Source: Bacteroidia bacterium (GTDB lineage Bacteria > Bacteroidota > Bacteroidia > Flavobacteriales > Schleiferiaceae). From it: a stretch of 64,000 bases of DNA. Numbering within the stretch: the stretch's first letter is position 1; every line of letters starts with the position of its first letter. Shown here in pieces: positions 27,724-37,286 of the stretch. Both the position numbers and the translations under genes were made by a program. Under the pieces are notes generated by a model, which saw only the letters and a program-made list of their open reading frames with translations, did not search any database and had not been told where the DNA came from. Where the stretch lies: contig JAUHWL010000001.1 of NCBI GenBank assembly GCA_030424545.1, forward strand, positions 349,033 through 413,032, written 5' to 3'.

Positions 27724-28333
27724 CTTCTATAATTTCTTCTTTGTGTTTCGGAAAAATTCTTTTCTGGAACAAGAGTAATAGTCCAACTCCTGTAGAAATG
27801 GCCATATCGGCAAGATTAAAAATTGGTCTAAAAAAAATAAAATAATCGCCACCCCAAATAGGTATCCAATCGGGCAACGTATTATTATATAACGGGAAGT
27901 ATAACATGTCTACAACTTTGCCTTGCAACAAAGGTGCATACCCTCCACCAGCAGGTAAAAACTCTGCAACTCTTCCTAAAGAATCTGTAAAAACAACACC
28001 GTAAAAAACACTGTCTATAATGTTTCCAATGGCTCCTGCTAAGATTAGCGAAACAGCGGTTATTGCTACACCTGGAGCTTTGGTTTTAAATAATGATTTT
28101 AGCCAATAAAAAAGAGCTCCTATTGCAATTATTCTAAACAAAGTAAGCGCAATTTTGCCCCAAACGCCTCCAAACTCTAAACCAAAGGCCATTCCGGGGT
28201 TCTCTGTAAAGTGTATATAAAACCAGTCTGTAATGCGGTAATCTTGCCCCAGAAACATGTTGGTTTTTATCCAAATCTTAAGCGCTTGATCTGCTAAAAG
28301 AACAAGAAATACAAGGATTAAAGATTTTTTCAT
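27719..28333 (-). CDS. lspA: Lipoprotein signal peptidase II
   Basis: The 204-residue membrane protein has four hydrophobic helices. The family motifs include ENPGMAFGLEFGG, GAIGNIIDSVFYG (first catalytic Asp) and FNLADMAIST (second catalytic Asp). It cleaves prolipoproteins before the lipidated cysteine, consistent with the many lipoproteins in this window. It is longer than the ~160 residues of E. coli LspA because of an insertion between the catalytic motifs, which is usual in Bacteroidota. Its ATG overlaps the dksA-like stop by 4 bases, so the two are coupled. Confidence 0.94.
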   Translation of the reverse strand: MKKSLILVFLVLLADQALKIWIKTNMFLGQDYRITDWFYIHFTENPGMAFGLEFGGVWGKIALTLFRIIAIGALFYWLKSLFKTKAPGVAITAVSLILAGAIGNIIDSVFYGVVFTDSLGRVAEFLPAGGGYAPLLQGKVVDMLYFPLYNNTLPDWIPIWGGDYFIFFRPIFNLADMAISTGVGLLLLFQKRIFPKHKEEIIEE

Positions 28334-28710
28334 TGTTTGTTTTTAGCCTCAATACTTAACGTTGCATGAGGTACTAAACGAAGACGTTCTTGAGAAATTA
28401 ATTTTCCTGTAACACGGCAAATGCCAAACGTTTTATTTTCTATTCGCGTTAACGCTGCTTTTAAATCTCTAATAAATTTTTCTTGCCTTGCTGCTAATTG
28501 CGCATTGGCTTCTTTGCTCATGGTTTCAGACCCTTCTTCAAAGCTTTTAAAAATAGGTGCGGTATCGTTCGTCCCATTACCTTCATCATTGGCAAATTGC
28601 TCACGCAAAACGTGTAAATCATTCTCGGCTTTTGCTATTTTTCCTTCAATTAGCAAGCGAAAGTCAGCGAGTTCGCTATCGGAGTATCTTAATTTATTTT
28701 CATCATCCAT
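28330..28710 (-). CDS. TraR/DksA family protein without full zinc finger
   Basis: From ATG 28710 the product has 126 residues; the track start at 28728 is a TTG and six codons longer, so the ATG is preferred. The N-terminal helical part (YSDSELADFRLLIEGKIAKA) would form the coiled coil. The C-terminal segment FGICRVTGKLISQERL and VPHATLSIEAK aligns with the DksA C4 finger but keeps only the first cysteine. DksA-family proteins bind the RNA polymerase secondary channel. The single-Cys form is typical of Bacteroidota in my recollection. It is upstream of lspA in a two-gene operon. Confidence 0.88.
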   Translation of the reverse strand: MDDENKLRYSDSELADFRLLIEGKIAKAENDLHVLREQFANDEGNGTNDTAPIFKSFEEGSETMSKEANAQLAARQEKFIRDLKAALTRIENKTFGICRVTGKLISQERLRLVPHATLSIEAKNKQ

Positions 28711-28904
28711 GATATCATCGATTTTCAAGAGTTTGGCGAATATATATTTTTTTGTTTTTCGTTTTACTATTAAAAATGGTTAAACTTAGGCATGTTTTTA
28801 AAGGTACTAAAACCAGCTGTTAGCACCCTATTTAAACGGCATAAATCTACTTTGGTATAAATATTGAATTTCTACCGAAAATAATTTTTAAACCCTCATT
28901 TTTT

Positions 28905-30521
28905 ATGAAATCTCTTTTTTGTATTGCTATCATTCTTCTCCCTTTTCTAAGCTTCTCTAAAGAAGTAAAGGTTAGTTCTAACATTCATTCGGTAACTGTA
29001 TTTATGCAAGGCGCACAGCTCTTTAGAACGGCTACAGTTAGCTTGAACCCGGGCGAGCAAGATTTGGTCTTCACAGATTTATCAACCTCTTTAGATCCAG
29101 CGAGTGTTCGTTTTGGCGGCAAGGGAAATCTAACGGTATTATCAGTGTCATCTAGAATTAACTATGCGCAAATTCCAGATAAAGACGAAAATATTGTTGC
29201 CTATGAATCGAAAATAAAATTACTGCAACAAGAAATAGAGGAGCAACAATTGCTTATTGCGGTTTATCTACAAGAAGAAGATTTGCTTTTAAAAAATAAA
29301 CAGCTTGGAGGCACGCAAACAGGATTAGATGTTAATCAATTAAAAATGGCTTCGGATTTTTTAAGGGCACGGTTAACGGAGATAAAAAAGGAATCATTAT
29401 CAATACAAAGAAAGATTAAAGACAACCAAGAGGAAATAAACAAATTGAAAAACCAAATAAGTCAACTAAATGGGCAGCGGGGTAAAACAACCAAAGAAGT
29501 AGTTGTTAAGGTGGCGGTAAAAGGCAAAACCAATGCAAATTTTACCCTTAACTATTTTGTAAATAATGCGGGTTGGACTCCTTTTTACGACATCAGAAAG
29601 GTAGGACTAAACAAGCCAATAGAAATTGATTATAAAGCAAAAGTTTACCAAACTACTGGTGTAGCTTGGCAAGATGTAAACTTAGTGTTAAGCAGTGGCA
29701 ACCCAAACAAGAATGGAACATTGCCCGCATTAACCCCATGGACGGTTGATTATTATAAAAAGAACATGAATGTAAGAGGTAGTAGAAATGCAGAAACAGC
29801 TTATTATGTTGATGGGGTACAGACTTCACCTAAACAAGATAAGGCAGCAAACGGCTATGCAGATGATTTGGAAGAAGTAGAATCTGTAAAAACCAGTTAT
29901 GTAGAAAACACAACCGGCTTTGAATACAAAATCAGCTTACCATATACCGTAAATAGCAGCAATCAGCCCCAAGATGTAGCCATACAAACGCTAGAAATTC
30001 CTGCCGAATTTGAGTACAAAGCAAATATTAAATATGATGCTACGGCTTATTTGGTAGCTAAATTGCACAATTGGCATACGTACAACCTGTTGGCAGGAAG
30101 CGCTAAATTATTTAATGAAAACACATTTGTAAGCGACATATTTTTAGATGTAAATAGCGCTGAAGACACACTTGTTTTGTCTATGGGTAGAGACGAAAAT
30201 ATTGTAATTAACAGGGTAAAACAACCCGATGTAAATAGTGTAAAATCGTTAGGTGGTCATCAAAAAAAGACCAGATTCTGGGATGTTAGCATTCGCAATA
30301 ACAAATCTCAAAACATTAAAATTATTGTAACAGATCAGGTTCCAGTTTCTGTTCAAAAAGACATAGAAGTTAAAATTGAATTGAATGAAGAGGCAAGTGT
30401 AGATGAGGATAAAGGCTATTTGGTTTGGCGTTTACAACTTGCCTCTGGAGCAACTAAAAAAGTAAGTTATGGCTACTCTGTAAAGTACCCTAAAAATACC
30501 AATACAACCTTTATTGATTAA
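28905..30521 (+). CDS. MuiA-like DUF4139 protein, exported
   Basis: The 538-residue product has a signal peptide (MKSLFCIAIILLPFLSFS, then KEV). The DUF4140 N-terminal domain follows at ~22-120 (TVFMQGAQLFRTATVSL). A coiled-coil segment lies at ~95-190 (Gln/Glu/Lys-rich), and the DUF4139 beta-domain runs from ~205 to the end (WTPFYDIR, VYQTTGVAWQDVNLVLSS, TLVLSMGRDENI). It belongs to the 'mucoidy inhibitor MuiA' family, whose mechanism is not established. An inserted loop at ~285-330 varies in the family. No sorting domain is present, so it is probably periplasmic. A shared terminator follows. The ATG is preceded at 28848-28854 by TACTTTG, one base short of the -7 consensus. Confidence 0.85.
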   Translation: MKSLFCIAIILLPFLSFSKEVKVSSNIHSVTVFMQGAQLFRTATVSLNPGEQDLVFTDLSTSLDPASVRFGGKGNLTVLSVSSRINYAQIPDKDENIVAYESKIKLLQQEIEEQQLLIAVYLQEEDLLLKNKQLGGTQTGLDVNQLKMASDFLRARLTEIKKESLSIQRKIKDNQEEINKLKNQISQLNGQRGKTTKEVVVKVAVKGKTNANFTLNYFVNNAGWTPFYDIRKVGLNKPIEIDYKAKVYQTTGVAWQDVNLVLSSGNPNKNGTLPALTPWTVDYYKKNMNVRGSRNAETAYYVDGVQTSPKQDKAANGYADDLEEVESVKTSYVENTTGFEYKISLPYTVNSSNQPQDVAIQTLEIPAEFEYKANIKYDATAYLVAKLHNWHTYNLLAGSAKLFNENTFVSDIFLDVNSAEDTLVLSMGRDENIVINRVKQPDVNSVKSLGGHQKKTRFWDVSIRNNKSQNIKIIVTDQVPVSVQKDIEVKIELNEEASVDEDKGYLVWRLQLASGATKKVSYGYSVKYPKNTNTTFID

Positions 30522-30537
30522 TACTTTGGCGTAAAAT

Positions 30538-30572
30538 AAAAATGCCCAAGCACATTGCTTGGGCATTTTTTA
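30538..30572. terminator. Bidirectional terminator
   Basis: The stem AAATGCCCAAGCA / TGCTTGGGCATTT around a 3-base loop, with A and T tracts on both sides, lies between the convergent MuiA-like gene and the BNR-repeat gene. Confidence 0.88.
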
Positions 30573-30588
30573 TGATGAATAATTCATC

Positions 30589-33500
30589 TTAATTTTTAAT
30601 GAATCGTTGTTGCACTTTGTTGGCCTCATTATCAATTAATTGGAGAATATAAGCGCCATTAGCCAAATTACTTGTGTTTATGCGTAAATTTTGCGTACCA
30701 ACATCCAATTTTAGTTGGTCAGCATAAACCAATCTTCCGGTAACGTCAACAATATTCACCGTAACTGTTCCAGCGTGCTTCATTAAAATCTCGGCCTGTA
30801 AAGTTGTACTAACAGGGTTTGGATAAATTTTAATTCCACGATTTAGTAGCTCTTCATCCAAGCCAACTTGATTAACAGTGTAAGGATCTGAGATGCTCTC
30901 GCAGCCGTTGATAAATGTTAGCTTCACAGTATAATCTCCTAAAACATATGGGATATAAACAGTATCGGTAGCATTTGGAATGGCGTTTCCTTGTGGATCA
31001 TACCATTGGTATGTATATGATGTTGAAATAGGATCTGCTTTTAATACAAAATTAGTATAGGTTACAGTAGGTTTGGGTGGGCCATTATTAACAGAAATAT
31101 TTTTTTGATCACTGTTTTGACATCCATTTGCGCCCACATAAGTGTAGGTAATTATTTGTCCGCCCACACCCGTAAGAGCTGGGTCAAACACACCGTTTAC
31201 TACACCATTTCCGCTATAAACTCCTCCTGCCGGACTTCCACCAGTTAGCACTATAGGACTGTCTCCAACGCACATAGATGGAAAACTATTAAGTGTAACA
31301 TTGGGTATTGGAATAATGTTGATTTGCACATTATTAGAGGCAACAGAATCAGTAATTACGCACTGCAATGATGAAATTAAAACACATGTAAAAACATCGC
31401 CATTGTTGGCAGAAGTGGTATAGGTTGAAGTTCCTTTTGTTTCAAAAACATTGTTTCTAAACCACCAGTAGTCAGGGTTTGCTCCTTCGTTTGTGGTAAC
31501 AGCTGTTAGTGTAAGTTGCTCGTTGGCACACAAACTTGTGCTTGAAGATGAAATAGTCACTGTTGGCATTACCGCTTGGTCTATAGAAATATAAGCGGTT
31601 TTGGTAATCGTATCGGCACCTGCTGCGTTGCTTGCAATTAATGTTACGTTGTATGTGCCGCCAGTGGTATAAGAAACCGTTGGGTTTGCGCTAGTAGATG
31701 TTGATGGTGTTCCTCCGGGGAAAGACCAATTCCATGTTGTTGCATTACTTAAAGAAACATCATGAAAACTAAAAGTGCCGATGGTACAACCTGTAGTATC
31801 TCCTATAAAATTGGCAACGGGTTTAACGTTTGGAGTTCCTGTAATATTTACATTATCAATAAATAAATTGTTGCCGTATGCATTTACGGTTTCAAACTTA
31901 ATGCGCACATCATCATTGCCAGCAAACGTATTTAATGAAATTGTTTTGCATGTAGCATTTCCAGAACTACCACACCAATCTGCAGAAGATGAGGGAATAA
32001 ATTGACCTGTGTTATTGCTACCAGTTACCCAATTTGTTGTGCCATCTTCGCCATAGGCTTGTAAGAGGGTCCATGTGGTGCCGCAGTCTGTACTTATGTA
32101 GACCTTTAAACTGTCGTTTTTAGCGGCATTGTATTTTATATAAGCATGATCAAAGGTTAGGTTAATGTTACTGAAACCTGTAAAATTTAGGGGTGGGGTT
32201 ATCAACCCGTCTTTGGCACCCACAGAATTGTAATTATAAAAATCTAACATCATGGCTTGGTTACCTGGACTACTTCCGCTAACCAATGATGTTAGCCAAG
32301 TAATGTCGTTGTCTGGGTTTTCTATTGTCCATTGAGAAATGTTGCGTGCGTCTTCAAAAGTTTCAACAAACGGTAAAGGAATACCTCCAACAAATATTGC
32401 TTTTGCTTTCGTAATGGCATCGCTACCGTAAGAGTTGCTTGCATTTAACGTAACAGAATATTCGCCTTTTGCATTAAAAATTACTTGTGGATTCTGACTA
32501 GAGTCAGAAGTTCCATTCACATAAGTAACTGTATTTGGGTAGAAGCTCCATTTAAATTGATCCGGCCCTAAATCAGATTCATCAAATAATGAAATTGTAT
32601 CTGTTACGTTGCAAACCGAAGCGGGAGAAATACTGAAGTCAGCTTCTGGTACGCCTAAAAATTTAGAGATTAAAGAGGCTTCCCAAATGCCACGACCATA
32701 TGTTCCGGCTCTTAATTTTTTAGTTGGATAAAAGATTTCTAAATCTCTAACAATGACGTTTGGTAGCCCTAACATGTAGGGTTTCCAATCAGACATTGTA
32801 CCATCTTTGTAGTAAACGCCAACATCTGTACCGATGTAAACCCCGTCTAATGATCCTTCTTCGTAGATAACACAATTTACTGGTAAATTGGGTAAAGATC
32901 CTGTAATATTAATCCATGTTGTGCCCGCGTTTTTAGATTCAAAAACCTTGTGGTTAGATGCATATCCAGAGCGTGTAACCCAAATGTGGTTAGGGTCTGT
33001 TGGAGAAATTGCTATACCTGTTACCGAACTAGAACCCACAAGGTTAAAGCTAATTTGAGACCATGTTGAACCGCCATTTGAACTTAAAAAAACATCATCA
33101 TCTATGCCCACATAAATGATTTGATTGTTTGATTTAGACACGGCAAAAACATCAATATTGCCATTCCCAACGGTTTGAGATGAAGTTGCCTGCCAAGAGC
33201 TTCCTTTGTTGGTAGATTTCCAAATTTTATCAAAGCCAATGTAAACTATGTTGGCGTTAGATGGATCTATAAGCATAGGTGTTACCCAATTTCCGCTTCC
33301 ATTCGGTGGCAAATTCATAGAGCTAAAGTTATTACCACCGTTGGTAGATCTTCTAAAATTTCCGTTCTGCGAAGAAGCGAACATGATGTTGTCATTATCC
33401 GGATCAATGGCATTGTCCATCCCATCGCCACCGTTTACTTGAGCCCAATTGGTACCTACTTGGCGGTGTGTGCCGTTGTCTTGTGCACCACCTAAAAATA

Positions 33501-34956
33501 AAGTTGAATTAGATGTGGATTGTGAAATTTTGTAATACTGCGTAATATTTAAACCAGACTTCATTTCTATATAACTACTGCCTTGGTTTGCCGTTCTGTA
33601 TAGGCCGCCATCAGTACAAATAAATAAGTTATTGGTTGATGGGTGCCAGCCAAAATTGTGAATATCTGCATGCACAGTGGGTGTGCCTCCGGCTCCATAC
33701 CAATGTCCCACACAAAGCCAGCCTGTTCCTCCGTTGTTGCTTCGCCATAAATTTACACCACCAACAAAGAGTTGGTTTTTATTGGTTGGCGATACGGCCA
33801 GTGAAAGATCATACCAGCCCTGACCTCCATTGTCATTTCCGCTCACAGACCATCCAAGCAGGTTGGGCGATGAGGCTCTTTGAATCCATGTGTTTCCACC
33901 ATTTGTGCTTCTGTAAATACCTTCAAAACCATTGCTATTGTTACTGTAAAGGGCATAAACATAATTAGAGTCTTGGGCACTAACAGCAATCTCAACCCTT
34001 GCTATTCCGGTTACAGGTAGTCCTTGGGTAAGCATTGTCCATGAAGCACCAAAATCTTTAGAAACCCAAATTCGCGTTGGGCTGTTAATAGTACCAGCAA
34101 ATAATTTATTTGGATTACTTGGGTCTGGTGCAAGCATATTAAACTGTCCAGATTGAATCCCATTAAACGTTGCACCGCCATCTGTACTTCTAAAAATACC
34201 GTTGCGTGTAGCGGCAATAATAATTTGTGTGTTTGTGGGTACAATGTGTATGCCTCCAATTCTTCTAAGTTGTTGCACAGAGTTTGTCATACCTGTAGGA
34301 TTCCAAGTTTGGCCACCATCTACAGATTTAAGAATTCCAAAACTATAGGTATCACCTCCATCTCTATCGCCTGTAGCAATAAACATAGTATCTGGATGTA
34401 GCGGGTCAATGGCAATATCAGAAACACCTAAATTTTGTAACAAATCTGTATTTGTACTCCAAGAAGTCCCACCATCAACACTTTTCCATAATCCACCTGC
34501 TGGCGTTCCAATCCAAATAATATTGTTGTTTGTTGGATGAAATTCTACACAATTAACCCTTCCAATTCCAGAATAGCTATTAGAACTTGGCGCACTCATT
34601 GGCCCAATAGCTTCCCAATCTCCAGCATTTGCCGCTAATGTTTTGTTTGATTTTGCTTGCGTTTCTTGCCATAAAATTTCTGGGTTTGGTCTATCTCCAG
34701 TTGGATAAGTACGTACTTGCCAAAAATCTTCCCAACGTTTGTATTGTGCCCATCCATGACCAAAACTAGATTTGCCTGGCCTAAAATTTTCATTTGTTTT
34801 TGCTGCTTTTTTCTCCATCTTTTTCCAGTAGGCATCAAACTTTTCTTGAACCTCATAGAAATTAACGGAGTGGTCTTGCATACCTTCTACCCAATCTTGA
34901 GCAAAAAGGTTTGCAGATATTAACAAAGCCATAAAGGCAAATCCAAATTTCTTCAT
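30589..34956 (-). CDS. Large BNR-repeat, PKD and choice-of-anchor T9SS protein
   Basis: The 1455-residue product has a signal peptide (MKKFGFAFMALLISANLFA, then QDW). About nine BNR/sortilin-type Asp-box repeats cover ~150-760 (SVDGGTSW, STDGGATF, SKDFGASW, SSNGGSTW), forming a beta-propeller. A PKD domain follows at ~780-865, a MAM-like choice-of-anchor domain at ~870-1040, a second PKD at ~1055-1130 (SFPGGTPSTSTSANPTVSY), Ig-like repeats to ~1380, and a T9SS sorting domain at the end (IYPNPVSTTLQ...NGAYILQL). BNR boxes occur in sialidases but also in many non-enzymatic proteins; no sialidase catalytic Arg triad was recognised. The gene stands alone and faces the MuiA-like gene across a shared terminator. 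Confidence 0.87.
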   Translation of the reverse strand: MKKFGFAFMALLISANLFAQDWVEGMQDHSVNFYEVQEKFDAYWKKMEKKAAKTNENFRPGKSSFGHGWAQYKRWEDFWQVRTYPTGDRPNPEILWQETQAKSNKTLAANAGDWEAIGPMSAPSSNSYSGIGRVNCVEFHPTNNNIIWIGTPAGGLWKSVDGGTSWSTNTDLLQNLGVSDIAIDPLHPDTMFIATGDRDGGDTYSFGILKSVDGGQTWNPTGMTNSVQQLRRIGGIHIVPTNTQIIIAATRNGIFRSTDGGATFNGIQSGQFNMLAPDPSNPNKLFAGTINSPTRIWVSKDFGASWTMLTQGLPVTGIARVEIAVSAQDSNYVYALYSNNSNGFEGIYRSTNGGNTWIQRASSPNLLGWSVSGNDNGGQGWYDLSLAVSPTNKNQLFVGGVNLWRSNNGGTGWLCVGHWYGAGGTPTVHADIHNFGWHPSTNNLFICTDGGLYRTANQGSSYIEMKSGLNITQYYKISQSTSNSTLFLGGAQDNGTHRQVGTNWAQVNGGDGMDNAIDPDNDNIMFASSQNGNFRRSTNGGNNFSSMNLPPNGSGNWVTPMLIDPSNANIVYIGFDKIWKSTNKGSSWQATSSQTVGNGNIDVFAVSKSNNQIIYVGIDDDVFLSSNGGSTWSQISFNLVGSSSVTGIAISPTDPNHIWVTRSGYASNHKVFESKNAGTTWINITGSLPNLPVNCVIYEEGSLDGVYIGTDVGVYYKDGTMSDWKPYMLGLPNVIVRDLEIFYPTKKLRAGTYGRGIWEASLISKFLGVPEADFSISPASVCNVTDTISLFDESDLGPDQFKWSFYPNTVTYVNGTSDSSQNPQVIFNAKGEYSVTLNASNSYGSDAITKAKAIFVGGIPLPFVETFEDARNISQWTIENPDNDITWLTSLVSGSSPGNQAMMLDFYNYNSVGAKDGLITPPLNFTGFSNINLTFDHAYIKYNAAKNDSLKVYISTDCGTTWTLLQAYGEDGTTNWVTGSNNTGQFIPSSSADWCGSSGNATCKTISLNTFAGNDDVRIKFETVNAYGNNLFIDNVNITGTPNVKPVANFIGDTTGCTIGTFSFHDVSLSNATTWNWSFPGGTPSTSTSANPTVSYTTGGTYNVTLIASNAAGADTITKTAYISIDQAVMPTVTISSSSTSLCANEQLTLTAVTTNEGANPDYWWFRNNVFETKGTSTYTTSANNGDVFTCVLISSLQCVITDSVASNNVQINIIPIPNVTLNSFPSMCVGDSPIVLTGGSPAGGVYSGNGVVNGVFDPALTGVGGQIITYTYVGANGCQNSDQKNISVNNGPPKPTVTYTNFVLKADPISTSYTYQWYDPQGNAIPNATDTVYIPYVLGDYTVKLTFINGCESISDPYTVNQVGLDEELLNRGIKIYPNPVSTTLQAEILMKHAGTVTVNIVDVTGRLVYADQLKLDVGTQNLRINTSNLANGAYILQLIDNEANKVQQRFIKN

Positions 34957-35103
34957 AAATGTATTTTCATCTAATTAACAGCTGTTGTAGTAAGACGTTT
35001 AAAACAACGAAATGTTTAAAGCCAGCTATTATATTTTTTTAAAATGTGGCCGAATATAGTGAAACCAATTTTGCCGTAACCAATTGATAGTATGAGACTT
35101 TCG

Positions 35104-35517
35104 TTACGGATAAATTGCAATGGGAATGATGTGGAAGTGTGAAATTTTTAACGCACTCTTTTGGTTTTTCACATAAAATTGAAGCACACCAGAATAAGCT
35201 GTATCAGTTATAAGTTGCGCTTTATACTCATCTTGGGGTGCAGTAAAAAACGAAGAAACATATGCCGTATCTCCTACTTTGGTTAGCTCTACACTTAAGG
35301 GGATATTGTTTACCCAAAGCGTATCTGCTTTTAACGCTTCTTGTAGCGCATAAAATTTTACCCGAAACGTTACGCCTTTATAGCCATTTCGGGCTCCCGT
35401 ATTCCAACGTTGTGCAGTGGCTTCTACAAGGGCGTTTTTGGTTTTTGCGGTTGAGCTAAAAAGTGAGCACCCACCTATTAAGAGAACAAGAACGGATATA
35501 TATAATATTGTTTTCAT
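35104..35517 (-). CDS. Small predicted lipoprotein, function unknown
   Basis: From ATG 35517 the product has 137 residues (a TTG lies one codon upstream). It has a lipoprotein signal with lipobox LIGGC (MKTILYISVLVLLIGGC). The mature part is mainly beta (VKFYALQEALKADTLWVNNIPLSVELTK), like a small single-domain outer-membrane lipoprotein. No family was recognised. The ATG overlaps the stop of the upstream CLC gene by one base, so both are probably in one operon and its role may relate to ion transport or osmotic stress (inference). Confidence 0.65.
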   Translation of the reverse strand: MKTILYISVLVLLIGGCSLFSSTAKTKNALVEATAQRWNTGARNGYKGVTFRVKFYALQEALKADTLWVNNIPLSVELTKVGDTAYVSSFFTAPQDEYKAQLITDTAYSGVLQFYVKNQKSALKISHFHIIPIAIYP

Positions 35518-37286
35518 CAATCACTAACTTCTATTAATTTTCTTCTGTATGCCGACAGCATTTTAGATTTTGAAATAAAACCAACGTATTTGCTGTTTTC
35601 TACCACTGGTAAATTCCAAGCACCAGATGCCTGAAACTTTTTCATCACAACACCCATGTTATCATTTTTCTCAATAATGGCGGCTGGTTCCAGCATTAAA
35701 TCAGAAACAGAAATTTCGTTATGCAGCGATTTATCAAATAAAAGTTGCTTAAAATCTTCTAGAGTTAGAACCCCTACAAGGTTGTTATCATCATCTATTA
35801 CAGGATAGATGTTGCGCGAACTTTTTTTGAAAACACTTACCAAATCTCCCAGTTTAGAATCTGCTTTTACTTGTATGAAATTGCTTTCTATAATGGGGTC
35901 AATTTTCATTAAGGTTAAAATCGCTTTGTCTTTGTTGTGCGTAATTAAATCGCCCCTACGAGCTAATTGCACAGTATAAATGCTGTAAGGCGTAATGGTT
36001 TTGGTAAACAAATATGCCAAGGTGCTTGTGATCATAATGGGCAAGAAAAGCTTGTATCCACCAGATATTTCGGCAATCATAAAGATGGCCGTAAAAGGCG
36101 CATGAAGTACGCCAGCCATTAAACCAGCCATGCCAGCCAAAGCAAAATTAGAGGTGCTTAGCCCATCAAAATACGGCAATGTGTTTACGGTTTTTGAATA
36201 TACATACCCCAAAGTGGCGCCCATAAAAAGTGTTGGCGCAAAAATTCCACCCACTCCTCCAGCATTCATGGTAAAGCTCATGGCAAAAACTTTAATCAGC
36301 ATCATGGCAAAGAGCAGACCTAAAATCAGGTAGGTGTTTGTCGCATAATCAGCAATAAAACTTTGCGCAAAAATCTCGGTTACATTTCCACTTAAAAGTG
36401 CATTTATGGTTTCGTAACCCTCGCCATAAAGTGGCGGAATTAAAAAGATTAGCAAACCTAAAAGCAATCCTCCAACAACAACTTTAAGCTTATACTTTCC
36501 TAAAAAATCAAAAAACTTCTCTATTAAAAAATAAACTTTTTGAAAGTAAACCGAAGCGGCTGCGCAAAGTAGAGCCAACACTATGTAATAGGGCAAATGG
36601 TTTACATCAAAATTGTCTGTAACTTCATAATTAAATAGGTAGCTGCTTTTGTTTTCTATAAATAGAGTGGTTACGGCTCCCGACACCGATGCCAATAAAA
36701 GTGGCACCAAGCTCGCCAAGGTTAAATCGAGACTAAAAATTTCTATGGTAAAAATGATGGCAGCAATGGGCGCATTAAAAATAGACGAAATGGCCCCGGC
36801 TGTGGCACAAGAAATAAGCAGAATCCGGCTCTTATAATTCAGGTGCATCATCTTGGCGAGGTTAGAACCAATGGCCGAACCTGTAGATACGGTTGGCCCC
36901 TCCAAACCAACTGACCCTCCCATGCCTACTGTAATGGCGCTGGTAACTACAGAGGCCCACATTTTATAGGGTTTTAGAAAACCATTTCTGCGCGATATGG
37001 CAAATAGCGTAGATGGAATACCTTCGCCAATGGGTTCTTTGTAAAACCGTTTTATGGCCACAACAATGTACACGCCAATTACAGGAAAGGCAAAGTAATA
37101 GTACTGATGCCAGCCGCTATTCTTGATAAAATCTTGTATAAAATGTACAGACGATTTTAGCAACACAGCCACCAAACCGGTAACCAAACCAACCAACACA
37201 CTTAAGATAAGCACAAACTGTTTCTTAGGAATGTGCTTAACCCGCCAGATTAAAAATCGGCCTAAGTATGTATTTGAGCTGGGCAT
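35517..37286 (-). CDS. CLC-type chloride channel/transporter with CBS domains
   Basis: The 589-residue protein has a CLC membrane domain at ~20-440 and two CBS domains at ~455-580 that bind adenine nucleotides. CLC selectivity motifs are readable: GEGIPSTLF (GSGIP-type), GSVGLEGPTV with the gating glutamate, and GGIFAPTLFMG. In the FNAP...F segment the residue matching the E. coli internal glutamate Glu203 is Ile (FNAPIAAIIFTIEIF). In known channels this position is also not Glu, so a channel-like mode rather than Cl-/H+ exchange is possible. The ATG shares one base with the aspS stop; a small lipoprotein follows. Confidence 0.9.
   Translation of the reverse strand: MPSSNTYLGRFLIWRVKHIPKKQFVLILSVLVGLVTGLVAVLLKSSVHFIQDFIKNSGWHQYYYFAFPVIGVYIVVAIKRFYKEPIGEGIPSTLFAISRRNGFLKPYKMWASVVTSAITVGMGGSVGLEGPTVSTGSAIGSNLAKMMHLNYKSRILLISCATAGAISSIFNAPIAAIIFTIEIFSLDLTLASLVPLLLASVSGAVTTLFIENKSSYLFNYEVTDNFDVNHLPYYIVLALLCAAASVYFQKVYFLIEKFFDFLGKYKLKVVVGGLLLGLLIFLIPPLYGEGYETINALLSGNVTEIFAQSFIADYATNTYLILGLLFAMMLIKVFAMSFTMNAGGVGGIFAPTLFMGATLGYVYSKTVNTLPYFDGLSTSNFALAGMAGLMAGVLHAPFTAIFMIAEISGGYKLFLPIMITSTLAYLFTKTITPYSIYTVQLARRGDLITHNKDKAILTLMKIDPIIESNFIQVKADSKLGDLVSVFKKSSRNIYPVIDDDNNLVGVLTLEDFKQLLFDKSLHNEISVSDLMLEPAAIIEKNDNMGVVMKKFQASGAWNLPVVENSKYVGFISKSKMLSAYRRKLIEVSD

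Noticed and set aside
28421..28783. Plus-strand open frame opposite the dksA-like gene
   Set aside because: It is a shadow of a recognised minus-strand gene and has no homology that I can see.
30589..34956. Sialidase, suggested by the BNR repeats
   Set aside because: Asp boxes alone are not enough and no sialidase catalytic residues were recognised.
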